Source: Salinibius halmophilus (GTDB lineage Bacteria > Pseudomonadota > Gammaproteobacteria > Pseudomonadales > Natronospirillaceae). Taken from it: a stretch of DNA of 64,000 bases. A model generated the notes under the pieces. That model saw only the letters and a list, made by a program, of their open reading frames with translations, was not told the origin of the DNA and searched no databases. Where the stretch lies: the NCBI RefSeq assembly GCF_003577475.1, contig NZ_QPEP01000001.1:175830-239829 (forward strand), given 5' to 3'. Positions 56,217-64,000 of this stretch are shown here, in pieces; the stretch's first letter is position 1, and each line of letters opens with the position of its first letter. A program made the position numbers and the translations under genes.

Positions 56217-56788
56217 TATTGCTTAGCGCGGCTGACGTACTCACGCGAGCGCGTATCAATGCGCAAGAACTCACCTTCTTCAATGAACAGCGGCACATTC
56301 ACAACCGCACCCGTTGCTAGCGTCGCTGGCTTAGAGCCACCTTGCGCGGTGTCACCTTTTACGCCTGGGTCTGTTTGCGTTACTTGCAACTCAATGAAGT
56401 TTGGCGGCGTCACACTTAGAATAGCGCCGTTGAACAATACAATTGTGTAAACTTCTTGCTCTTTTAACCAATCTTTTGCTTCGGCAATGGCATTCGCGTC
56501 AGCACCTAGTTGCTCAAAGCTACCGTCTGTTTTCATGAAGTGCCAGAACTCACCATCGGTGTATGAGTATTCCATATCTAGCTCCATCACATCCGCTACT
56601 TCGATGCTATCGCCAGACTTGTAGGTTTTTTCTAAAATGCGGCCACTGCGGTAGAATTTCACTTTGATGCGGTTGAATGCTTGACCCTTACCTGGCTTAA
56701 CAAACTCATTGTTGACCACAGTGCAAGGTTCACCATCAATTAGAAGTTTCGCGCCATTCTTGATTTCGTTGGTAGAATAACTAGCCAT
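56216..56788 (-). CDS. efp: Elongation factor P
   Basis: 190 residues. Rescues ribosomes stalled at polyproline. The modification loop is [11 protein letters not shown], with Lys34 as the beta-lysylation site. Three OB-like domains are complete, ending [11 protein letters not shown]-type sequence ([12 protein letters not shown]). Cotranscribed with epmA, divergent from epmB. All three beta-lysylation genes are therefore clustered, except for EpmC. Confidence 0.98.
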   Translation of the reverse strand: MASYSTNEIKNGAKLLIDGEPCTVVNNEFVKPGKGQAFNRIKVKFYRSGRILEKTYKSGDSIEVADVMELDMEYSYTDGEFWHFMKTDGSFEQLGADANAIAEAKDWLKEQEVYTIVLFNGAILSVTPPNFIELQVTQTDPGVKGDTAQGGSKPATLATGAVVNVPLFIEEGEFLRIDTRSREYVSRAKQ

Positions 56789-56827
56789 TTTTGGTTCTCA
56801 CTCGTTATTGGATTTAATTTAGCCGCA

Positions 56828-57847
56828 ATGATACCCCTAACTGATGTAAATGTGCATGCCACAAATGACTGGCAAAGTGAAATTCGCCAGATGATTCGCA
56901 CCCCCGAGGCATTATTGGCTGCTGTTGGCCTGGGAGAAGAATGGCTACCCGCTGCACAAGCGGCGAGTAAACTGTTTCCTGTTCGAGTTACCCCGAGCTT
57001 TGTTGCTAAAATGCGCCAAGGCGACCCAAACGACCCCTTGCTTAGGCAAGTAATGCCGCTTGCCGAAGAGCTTTCCTCACCAGCAGACTTCATTGACGAC
57101 CCGCTCAACGAAGAAGCTTACAATGTGGAAAGAGGAATCTTACACAAGTACCACAATAGAATACTGACTGTTACAACGAGTGCCTGTGCAATTCATTGTC
57201 GATATTGCTTTCGCCGCCACTTCCCATATCAAGATAACAGCCAAAGTCGCGCCCAGTGGCAGCAAAGCTTGGCCTATTTAGCAGACCACCCGGAGATAGA
57301 CGAGGTAGTACTTTCAGGCGGCGATCCATTAATGCTTACTAACTCAGCCCTAGCAAGCCTACTCACCGAAATTGACCAATACCCAAATGTAAAGCGGATC
57401 CGCTTTCATAGCCGCATGCCCATAGTGACGCCAAGCCGCATAGATGATGAGCTGTTGCAGATACTTGCCAGCAAAGTGCAAAGTATAATCTTTGTGGTAC
57501 ACTCAAACCATGCCAATGAAATTTGCAAATATGTGGGCCATGCAGCAAAATTGCTAATAACTAACGGCGTTAGACTTTACAATCAGGCAGTACTTATGAG
57601 GGGCGTTAACGATAGCGCTCGATCATTACGCCGACTAAGTGAAGAACTATTTGCTATTGGTATTCAGCCTTACTATCTTCATTTGATGGATAGAGTAAAA
57701 GGTGCAGCGCACTTTGAGGTGCCAGAAAGTGAAGCAATACAGATACATCAAGATCTGCGCGCTTCAACTTCTGGTTATTTAGTGCCGCAACTAGCACGAG
57801 AAATTGCTGGCGAGCCATCGAAAACGATCGTGGCTTCTTCGGGATAA
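56828..57847 (+). CDS. epmB: EF-P lysine 2,3-aminomutase
   Basis: 339 residues. Radical SAM enzyme making (R)-beta-lysine. Cluster motif ACAIHCRYCFRRHFPY (CxxxCxxC). PLP and SAM-binding regions: VVLSGGDPLMLTNSAL, HSRMPIVTPSRID and YYLHLMDRVKGAAHFEVP. Starts 39 bases from efp in divergent orientation. Confidence 0.96.
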   Translation: MIPLTDVNVHATNDWQSEIRQMIRTPEALLAAVGLGEEWLPAAQAASKLFPVRVTPSFVAKMRQGDPNDPLLRQVMPLAEELSSPADFIDDPLNEEAYNVERGILHKYHNRILTVTTSACAIHCRYCFRRHFPYQDNSQSRAQWQQSLAYLADHPEIDEVVLSGGDPLMLTNSALASLLTEIDQYPNVKRIRFHSRMPIVTPSRIDDELLQILASKVQSIIFVVHSNHANEICKYVGHAAKLLITNGVRLYNQAVLMRGVNDSARSLRRLSEELFAIGIQPYYLHLMDRVKGAAHFEVPESEAIQIHQDLRASTSGYLVPQLAREIAGEPSKTIVASSG

Positions 57848-57891
57848 ACGCTCGCAAGCACGGACTGCAACTAACAGAAGATGGAAGTCAT

Positions 57892-59502
57892 ATGCAATAT
57901 ACCTTTAAGCCGCAGGAAAGCATCTCGACGATCAGCTTTGCGCCAATGAGTGCAAGCGGCGTTCGTGAATGGCTAGAAGCATTGCCAAGAGCAAACGTGG
58001 GAGAATTATCACGCCAACTCTATATGGCACTTCAGCAACTATCTGTCCTGGCTACCAAACCAGCACTTGCCGCCGCCATACTACAAGAAACTTTGCCTCA
58101 CCTAGAGCACACGGCTCAGCTATTAATGCAAAAGTTTCTGCTTGGCGGTCGGCGCGACGCTCAACAAGCGCAAAAAGCCATCAATCTTATTCACCATTTT
58201 TGCCGGTTAACCTATCGCTGTGCCAATAATCACCGTGTTGGCAAAATGAAGGCGCATAATCAAACATTGTTGGCCACTGAGCTATCCATTTTGCGTCTCG
58301 ACTTACTCGCATATCAAATGTCTTACATGGATGTATCGAGTGATTACTGGGCAACTTTTAATGATTTGGTTGCTGAATGCATAGACAACAAATGGCTGGG
58401 TTTAGAAACTCGCCACGGACGTGTCGCCGACATACTTAAAAGCATTATTTTATTGTCCACCGCGCAAACTAATCAACTTCTAGCGCGCGATATTTTTGCA
58501 CTGTCTGAGGTGCTAACCGACTGGGCCGGCGAAACCCATTTACAACCAAATAACCATGGCATCCTGTGCTTCCCTAAGACCAATTTAAAACCGGTCTCAA
58601 ACCCTCAGATTGCCCAAAAGGAAAAAGCCGGCTTAAGCCTAGACACGCGCAAGCTCGCCTCGCAACTGGGCGATGCAGTAGCCGGTCAAGATATCAATCT
58701 TGCCATCCCCAATTCGGGAGGGCTCACCCTACTGACCCACGTGATGAAAGCCTGGTCGGGCTCCCTAGCTCGGCACATGCAACGCTCAGTGATCAACCAT
58801 AACACTAGATGCCTACTGGGATTGGCCGCTATACATCAATCGCTCGATGCTTCCGGTGAACAGCAAGCTTTGTTTACCAGTGATTATAAGATTGCACTTG
58901 ATCGACCAGATGAGCGGGATGTATGGAATGAAGCCTATCGAGGATCGTTTGTTGAGGCCATTGATCTACCGGAGCAAAAGTATCGACCACCCATGCTGAC
59001 CGCTATTACTGTAACGGATTTGTCGCCAGGTGGTTATGGCATTCGGTGTAATGAGCCGCCCTCAATCTTTCAAACAGGTGAGCTAATCGGGATCGAGCAG
59101 CGCAACAACCAGCTGCATATTGGCTTAGTGCGCTGGCTCAAACAAGAAGGCAGTAGCATTAAAGCTGGTGTTGAACTGGTATCACCTAATGCAGAGGCTT
59201 GCCTCGTGCGTATTACCCACAGTTCAGGTCGCGATGAAGCTCCACAAAGAGGGCTTTGGCTAGAGAAGTCAGTCAAAGGTGGCAACCAACCGAGTTTAAT
59301 CTTGCCAAGTGTCGCCTTTAAACCCGGCAATCAAGTGAAAGTAGATATAAGTCGAAAGACCTATCTGATGACCTTGGTCAGGAAAGTGAATGCCTCGGCT
59401 CGAATCTCGGTTTATCAGGTGAAACCAGTGGAAGAGCAAAAGCCGATTCGGCCAAACAAGCAACCTGATGACGGGTTCGATAGTTTATTTGAAATAAAAT
59501 AA
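57892..59502 (+). CDS. PilZ-domain protein upstream of fimX
   Basis: 536 residues. The N-terminal 350 residues are helical (ALQQLSVLATKPALAAAILQETLPHLEHTAQLLMQKFLLGGRRDAQQ) without recognised domains. PilZ-like segment at about 360-440: EQKYRPPMLTAITVTDLSPGGYGIRCNEPP (DLSPGG at about 376), FQTGELIGIEQ, LHIGLVRWLKQEGSSIKAGVEL. The Arg motif before the domain is weak, so c-di-GMP binding is uncertain. The gene occupies the position of Pseudomonas PA4958, directly upstream of fimX. Confidence 0.78.
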   Translation: MQYTFKPQESISTISFAPMSASGVREWLEALPRANVGELSRQLYMALQQLSVLATKPALAAAILQETLPHLEHTAQLLMQKFLLGGRRDAQQAQKAINLIHHFCRLTYRCANNHRVGKMKAHNQTLLATELSILRLDLLAYQMSYMDVSSDYWATFNDLVAECIDNKWLGLETRHGRVADILKSIILLSTAQTNQLLARDIFALSEVLTDWAGETHLQPNNHGILCFPKTNLKPVSNPQIAQKEKAGLSLDTRKLASQLGDAVAGQDINLAIPNSGGLTLLTHVMKAWSGSLARHMQRSVINHNTRCLLGLAAIHQSLDASGEQQALFTSDYKIALDRPDERDVWNEAYRGSFVEAIDLPEQKYRPPMLTAITVTDLSPGGYGIRCNEPPSIFQTGELIGIEQRNNQLHIGLVRWLKQEGSSIKAGVELVSPNAEACLVRITHSSGRDEAPQRGLWLEKSVKGGNQPSLILPSVAFKPGNQVKVDISRKTYLMTLVRKVNASARISVYQVKPVEEQKPIRPNKQPDDGFDSLFEIK

Positions 59503-59630
59503 GGCACAGTAACTTGGCACAGGTGTATTTCTAACTACCAACGTTTTTGCCTTTGACAGCGCAGGCATTCCGCTATAGCTTGCAATGTAGTGTCAGTCCT
59601 TACCCGATTGACTAGTGTTAGGAATAATAA

Positions 59631-61697
59631 TTGAGCATAGGCATGCCTAAAGACCAACCCATTCAGTTAATTCTGATTCACGATTCACAGTCGGAAGCTG
59701 AGCCTATAGTTGCCAAGCTTCGCCAACTTGGGCGACCTGTCCATAGCTATTTTATTGCCTCGGAAGGTGAACTTGAGCAGCAGTTATCACAGCGCCAGTT
59801 TGATCTAGCAGTAATTAAACTAGCAACACAAACGGTCAATGCACTTACCTGCATAAAATCTTTGCGCCAACAGCAAGCAGCAGTCCCCCGCTTAGTCATG
59901 ATCGACGAGTGGAAGGACCAAGCAGTTAGCCAAGCGCTAGCACTGGGTAGTCATGCCATTTGCTCAGAATCGCAACTCGATCTGCTACAGCAAGAGGCCA
60001 AACAGCTGCTGGAGTTCATCGCTGCCAAGCGTGAAGTGAAACAATTAAAACTAGCCTTACAAGAAGCCGAGCAACGCAACAAACTCTTGTTAGACTCGTC
60101 AATGGATGCCATTGCCTATGTGCATGAAGGCATGCATATTTTTGCCAACCAAGCTTATATGGAGTTGTTTGGTTACGATGACATGGAGGAGCTGTCCTGT
60201 GTGCCAATTATGGACATGGTGGATGCCGGTGACCTGCCAGAGCTAAAAAAACACCTAAAGCAGTACGACGACAACGCCAGTGCTGTCATGCCATGCCAAG
60301 CTGTGCACAGCAATGGCGAGCAGTTTGCAGCGCGCATTACCTTCTCAGGTGCATTTTATGAAGAAGAGCGCTGCATTCAGTTAGTCATTCGTCGCAACGA
60401 TGCCAACAATGCGGAGCTACAAGCCAAGTTAGACCAAATCAAGCAACAAGACCTGCTCACTGGTTTATTGAACCAACAAGCTTTCAATGAAGCGGTTTCT
60501 GCAGCCCATGGAGCAGCACTGCGCTCATCTAAAGCGCACCGCTCTCTACATTATATTCAGCTTACGAACATGATGCAGATTAAGAGTGATTTGGGCATTG
60601 CAGCGGCCGATGTGGTATTAGCTGATGCGGCCGAGCAACTGCGTAATACCGCAAAAGTTGGTGAACTAGGACGTTTAGCCGATGATGTATTTGCTTGGCT
60701 AGCACCAAGTAATCTAGCCTCTCCTGAGGGTGGCGCGCGCAAACTACAGCAAATTTTATCTCAGCACCTATATGAGGTAGAGGGTAAAACCATTCCAGTG
60801 AAGGTGGTAATTGGCGTATCACTCATAGATGAAATGTGTGACGACGCCCGACAAGCCTTTACTGAAGCACACCAGGCAGCAAACAATGCCAAGGTAAACA
60901 ACCAACCGGTACAAATGTTTGACCGCTCCGATGCTTCTAATGTTGCCGATGAAGGCCTAGCCAAGCAAATTGAGCATGCGCTTAAGTATGATCACTTCAG
61001 CTTACGATTCCAGCCAATTGTTAGCTTGCGCGATGATCCACAAGAAACCTACGAAGCCTTGTTAAGGATGAAGGTAGGCGAGACGGAGCACTTCCCGCAC
61101 GAAATTCTTGCCACGGCTGAGGCCGCTGGCTTAGCAATGGAGGTAGACCGCTGGGTAGTGGAAACAGCCATTACTGAGCTGGCAGAGCATCGCCGCCAAG
61201 GTGCTGATACCAAACTACTCATCCACCTGACACCCTCTACTGTGCGAGACTCTGCTTTCTTACCTTGGGTAAACGGCACTTTGCGTAAGAACCGCCTTCC
61301 GGGCGATTCCGTGGTATTCCAAATTTCAGAAGAGAACGCCCTAACCTACTTGAAAGCAGCAAAAGCCTTTAGCAAAGCACTAGGCGTGCTTAAATGTCGC
61401 TTAGCCATTGGTGGATTTGGCTATATGGATGACGGTCTGAGCCTACTGAAGCACTTGCAAGTAGATTACGTCAAAGTCAGTGGTGAGTACGTGAAGCAAC
61501 TGGATACCGACGAAGGTACCAATAGGCTGAAACAATTAATTGAACTCGCCAAACAACACGGCGCTTCAGCCATTGTGCCGCAAATTGAAGACGCTTCTAC
61601 ACTTACCACGCTATGGAGCTGTGGCGCAGACTATATCCAAGGTTATTATCTCCAAGAGCCAAGCTCGGATATGTCTTTCAACTTTTCGCCTGAATAA
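59631..61697 (+). CDS. fimX: FimX-like degenerate GGDEF-EAL c-di-GMP effector
   Basis: 688 residues from TTG 59631, with AGGA seven bases upstream; ATG 59643 is alternative but has no ribosome-binding site. Domain order: REC-like (about 10-130) lacking a clear phospho-Asp, coiled coil, PAS (about 150-265; YGDDMEEL-like FGYDDMEELS), degenerate GGDEF (RLADDVFAWL), EAL (about 440-685; FQPIVSL, YEALLRM, IHLTPSTV, QISEEN). The usual DDFG metal motif is GGFGYMDDG. It probably binds c-di-GMP without hydrolysing it, like Pseudomonas FimX, and helps position type IV pili. No pil genes are in the window. Confidence 0.85.
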   Translation: MSIGMPKDQPIQLILIHDSQSEAEPIVAKLRQLGRPVHSYFIASEGELEQQLSQRQFDLAVIKLATQTVNALTCIKSLRQQQAAVPRLVMIDEWKDQAVSQALALGSHAICSESQLDLLQQEAKQLLEFIAAKREVKQLKLALQEAEQRNKLLLDSSMDAIAYVHEGMHIFANQAYMELFGYDDMEELSCVPIMDMVDAGDLPELKKHLKQYDDNASAVMPCQAVHSNGEQFAARITFSGAFYEEERCIQLVIRRNDANNAELQAKLDQIKQQDLLTGLLNQQAFNEAVSAAHGAALRSSKAHRSLHYIQLTNMMQIKSDLGIAAADVVLADAAEQLRNTAKVGELGRLADDVFAWLAPSNLASPEGGARKLQQILSQHLYEVEGKTIPVKVVIGVSLIDEMCDDARQAFTEAHQAANNAKVNNQPVQMFDRSDASNVADEGLAKQIEHALKYDHFSLRFQPIVSLRDDPQETYEALLRMKVGETEHFPHEILATAEAAGLAMEVDRWVVETAITELAEHRRQGADTKLLIHLTPSTVRDSAFLPWVNGTLRKNRLPGDSVVFQISEENALTYLKAAKAFSKALGVLKCRLAIGGFGYMDDGLSLLKHLQVDYVKVSGEYVKQLDTDEGTNRLKQLIELAKQHGASAIVPQIEDASTLTTLWSCGADYIQGYYLQEPSSDMSFNFSPE

Positions 61698-61724
61698 AAA
61701 AAGCACCCTCTGGGTGCTTTTTTT
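61696..61724. terminator. Bidirectional terminator between fimX and serB
   Basis: AAAAAAAGCACCC-TCT-GGGTGCTTTTTTT. Perfect stem with A and T flanks; it begins in the fimX stop codon and serves both convergent genes. Confidence 0.95.
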
Positions 61725-61765
61725 ATTTTGCTGGCCTGGCGAGAGCCATTACTTTTTAAACGGCA

Positions 61766-62971
61766 CTACATGGCATCGCGATCACGATAGCCTAATAAGT
61801 ATAAAATACTGTCTAAACCAAGCGTCGAAATTGACTGTTTCGCCGATTCTTTAACAATGGGTTTGGCACGGAAAGCAATACCCAACCCAGCAACACTCAG
61901 CATTGGCAAGTCATTCGCCCCATCCCCTACGGCAATCACTTGCTGTAGGCGAATACCCAAGCTGGCGGCGATTTCTTGCAGCAGCTCTGCTTTGCGAGCG
62001 CCATCAACAATGATCCCTTTTACTTGCCCAGTCACTTTACCATCGACTATTTCTAGCTCGTTTGCATGAATATAATCAATGCCTAAACGTTTCTGCAGAT
62101 ATTGAGCAAAGTAGGTAAAACCACCTGAAATAATGGCAGTTTTGTAGCCTAGCGTATTAAGCGTAGAAATTAGGTGCTCAGCACCTTCGGTAATGACCAA
62201 ACGCTCGGCAACCCCTTGCAGCACATCTTCGCTTAGACCCTCTAACAAGGCTAAGCGCTGGCGAAAGCTTTCTTGGAAGTCAATTTCACCACGCATTGCC
62301 GCTTCAGTAATGTCCGCAACTTGCTCACCAACCCCTGCTTCAATGGCGAGTTCGTCGATCACCTCTGCTTCAATCAGCGTTGAGTCCATATCGAAGACAA
62401 CCAAGCGGCGGTTGCGGCGCCAAATGCTGTCCTCTTGGAAAGCGATATCCACATTGTGCTCAGCAGAAATATTTAAGAAAGCGGCTCGCATCGAATCTGA
62501 GTTAGTCGGCTGACCATACAGACTCATCTCAATGCAGGCCTTAGAGCTATTGGTGTCGCTTTGTAACGACTCGCGACCCGTTAAGCGCGTAATGCTTTCT
62601 ATGTTCAACCCATGCTCAGTCACAACCGCCGACATCTTGGCAATATGCTCAGCGGTGATTTGACGTGCAAGCAAGGTGACAACGTGCTTTTGTTGCCCTT
62701 GACTGGCTACCCAGCTCTCGTACTCAGCGCTTTTTACTGGGCTTAGCTTTAGGGTTAACCCCAGCTCGTGCGCCTTAAAGAGTAAATCACGTACTACCTG
62801 CGACTGGTCGTCCGGCAATGACACCAGCATGCCCAAGCTGACGTTATTGTGGATGACAGACTGCCCCATATCGAGGATACGCAAGTTGGCTTGCGCCATA
62901 ATATGAGAGAACTGTGCTGTGATGCCGGGTCTATCAGGCCCGGTAACCGTTACAAGAACAATATCTGACAC
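61766..62971 (-). CDS. serB: Phosphoserine phosphatase with tandem ACT domains
   Basis: 401 residues from GTG 62971, with AGGA nine bases upstream. Two ACT domains (VTVTGPDRPGITAQFSHIMAQANLRILDMG and VTLLARQITAEHIAKMSAVV) lie at the N-terminus, as in Pseudomonas SerB. HAD motif I is VVFDMDSTLIEAEVID (DxDST), then SGGF, and motif IV AVGDGANDLPML. Final step of serine synthesis. Five bases after the small upstream gene, so they are cotranscribed. Confidence 0.97.
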   Translation of the reverse strand: MSDIVLVTVTGPDRPGITAQFSHIMAQANLRILDMGQSVIHNNVSLGMLVSLPDDQSQVVRDLLFKAHELGLTLKLSPVKSAEYESWVASQGQQKHVVTLLARQITAEHIAKMSAVVTEHGLNIESITRLTGRESLQSDTNSSKACIEMSLYGQPTNSDSMRAAFLNISAEHNVDIAFQEDSIWRRNRRLVVFDMDSTLIEAEVIDELAIEAGVGEQVADITEAAMRGEIDFQESFRQRLALLEGLSEDVLQGVAERLVITEGAEHLISTLNTLGYKTAIISGGFTYFAQYLQKRLGIDYIHANELEIVDGKVTGQVKGIIVDGARKAELLQEIAASLGIRLQQVIAVGDGANDLPMLSVAGLGIAFRAKPIVKESAKQSISTLGLDSILYLLGYRDRDAM

Positions 62972-62976
62972 GTTTA

Positions 62977-63147
62977 TTAGTCCTGCTGCTGAGTCAACTC
63001 GATAACACGCGCCACTTCAGCTTCTAGTGCTTCGATCAAGTCTTCTGTTTCATGAGTCGACATTGCACGTTTGCGGTTTTTGCCCATGCGGAACAGCCCA
63101 AAACGGATGGCCTCAAGGCGCTGCTGCAGCTCTTCTTGTTTGTTCAT
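62977..63147 (-). CDS. Small conserved-looking protein of 56 residues upstream of serB
   Basis: Reads MNKQEELQQRLEAIRFGLF, then RMGKNRKRAMSTHETEDLIEALEAEVARVIELTQQQ, then D. GGAGA precedes the ATG by eight to nine bases. The chain is one or two charged helices with heptad-like leucines, no signal peptide. The frame has normal codon use and its stop is five bases before serB, so I consider it real. Family not recognised. Confidence 0.62.
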   Translation of the reverse strand: MNKQEELQQRLEAIRFGLFRMGKNRKRAMSTHETEDLIEALEAEVARVIELTQQQD

Positions 63148-63237
63148 CTCTAACTCTCCAAATTGCCCATAGCGAAAACTTTCTAAGATAGGTATTTTAG
63201 CTACTTCATTGACGGATTACAGCACGCATGTTCAGTA

Positions 63238-64000
63238 AAGCGACAAAAGAATACTTAAAAGTTAGCCTGCCGTTGGTTTTGGTATGTTTATTTACCATCA
63301 TTGCCCTGTTTTTGTTATTGATTCGGCCGATGCTGCTGAACCAACAAAGCTGGCAGCAACAAAACCTTAGCGCCATTGCCGATATGACCAGTAAACAAAT
63401 TGCCGCCGACGTATTGCAGCAAGACTGGTTGGCCGCTCAAATCGTGTTAGCCGACATCATCAAACTACCAGCGGTGGGCGCTCTTGAACTGGAATACGCT
63501 GATCGGGTCGAGATCCAACTCGGGGAACTATCAAGCCAAGACAATTGGCAAACCTTTCCCGTGTCATACAACGGCAGTCAAGTTGCGCTCATTCGTTTGC
63601 AAAACTCAACCACCCTGATGTACCAACAAATCGCCACGCTGATTAATGGTGCGATTGTTTTGCTCGCCATTGCAATAGGTGTTTCAGTGTTAGCCGCCGT
63701 GCGCATGCGCCAACAATTTCAACTTCAGCGCAAACTTGTTACCCAACCGCTAGCGAATTATGCACCAACACATTTAAGCAAGCGTCTCGAATCCGTGCAG
63801 TCGGTAGGTGACATGACTGAACTAATTAGCGAATGGCTGCCTGAACTACGCTTAGCCATTACTGCGAACCAACAGTTAACGAGTCAGCAAATTAATCGAC
63901 TACGGCGTAACATGACGCAAGAATTGGTGCAAAAGTCAGGCCAGCACATCGTTTTGTGGGCCGACAGTCCTTCACAAAACGATGACCAACGCCAACGCAT
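63238..64000 (+). CDS. YtjB/AhpA-like membrane protein (3' end outside window)
   Basis: At least 254 residues. Starts MFSKATKEYLKVSLPLVLVCLFTIIALFLLLIRPM with a membrane helix at about 12-34, then a periplasmic region (ADMTSKQIAADVLQQDWLAAQIVLADIIKLPAVG) and a second helix at about 136-157 (TLINGAIVLLAIAIGVSVLAAV). The layout and the position divergent from serB match YtjB (Smp), later called AhpA, in other gammaproteobacteria. The function of that family is poorly defined. The window ends inside the cytosolic part. Confidence 0.72.

Noticed and set aside
59631-61697. Active diguanylate cyclase or phosphodiesterase
   Set aside because: The GGDEF motif is degenerate (LADDVF) and the DDFG metal motif of EAL is altered, so catalysis is unlikely.

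Overview
The window looks like a chromosomal segment of a free-living, probably marine gammaproteobacterium of about 50% GC. Its housekeeping gene order matches the well-known rpsF-rpsR-rplI-dnaB, hisZ-purA, hflX-hflK-hflC, tsaE-amiB-mutL-miaA-hfq and psd-fimX-serB neighbourhoods, closest to the Pseudomonas/Oceanospirillales type. hisZ lies beside purA, and a FimX-like gene lies between a PilZ gene and serB. Genus cannot be fixed from sequence alone. Two genes common in such loci are absent: priB between rpsF and rpsR, and nnr (yjeF) beside tsaE.

Layout: 1-10.8 kb is an accessory region. It holds a secreted multidomain phosphoesterase (chitin-binding, hemopexin-like and purple-acid-phosphatase-like parts), a Trm11-like methyltransferase, a calcium-repeat lipoprotein, a cobD-cbiB cobalamin pair, small exported proteins and a YedK/SRAP DNA-crosslink sensor. 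10.7-16.2 kb, mostly minus strand, carries an acyl-CoA ligase, a small barrel-like protein, ung, yhdH and alr. 16.1-37.8 kb is a long minus-strand housekeeping block: dnaB, a four-copy 114-bp tandem repeat, an unknown gene, rplI-rpsR-rpsF with a likely S6:S18 mRNA leader, a hybrid histidine kinase, rlmB-rnr, purA-hisZ, hflC-hflK-hflX-hfq-miaA-mutL-amiB-tsaE.

37.9-50.1 kb is a second accessory region. After queG comes a REP-associated tyrosine transposase (RAYT) surrounded by copies of the 10-mer TGGGTGTCCA. Then follow a thiol peroxidase, a membrane-anchored acetyltransferase, a truncated solute-binding protein, a PadR regulator with a lipase-like hydrolase, a PhoPQ-like two-component system with a secreted polyacidic protein, a degenerate ABC exporter divergent from a putative outer-membrane barrel, and a HEPN-like membrane protein. 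50.2-64 kb returns to conserved genes: orn, rsgA, HDOD, psd, proQ, epmA-efp, epmB, PilZ, fimX, serB and a YtjB-like gene.

The strongest unexplained signal is the TGGGTGTCCA word. I count 17 exact copies on the two strands, against about 0.12 expected by chance for one 10-mer in 64 kb. Fourteen lie between 34.8 and 45.3 kb, around the RAYT gene. Several sit inside open reading frames without breaking them (three in the MutL linker, and one each in alr, a peroxidase and a sensor kinase). A second repeat family (82 bp, GTAGG...CCTAC ends) occurs as four tandem copies beside dnaB and one diverged copy upstream of rnr.
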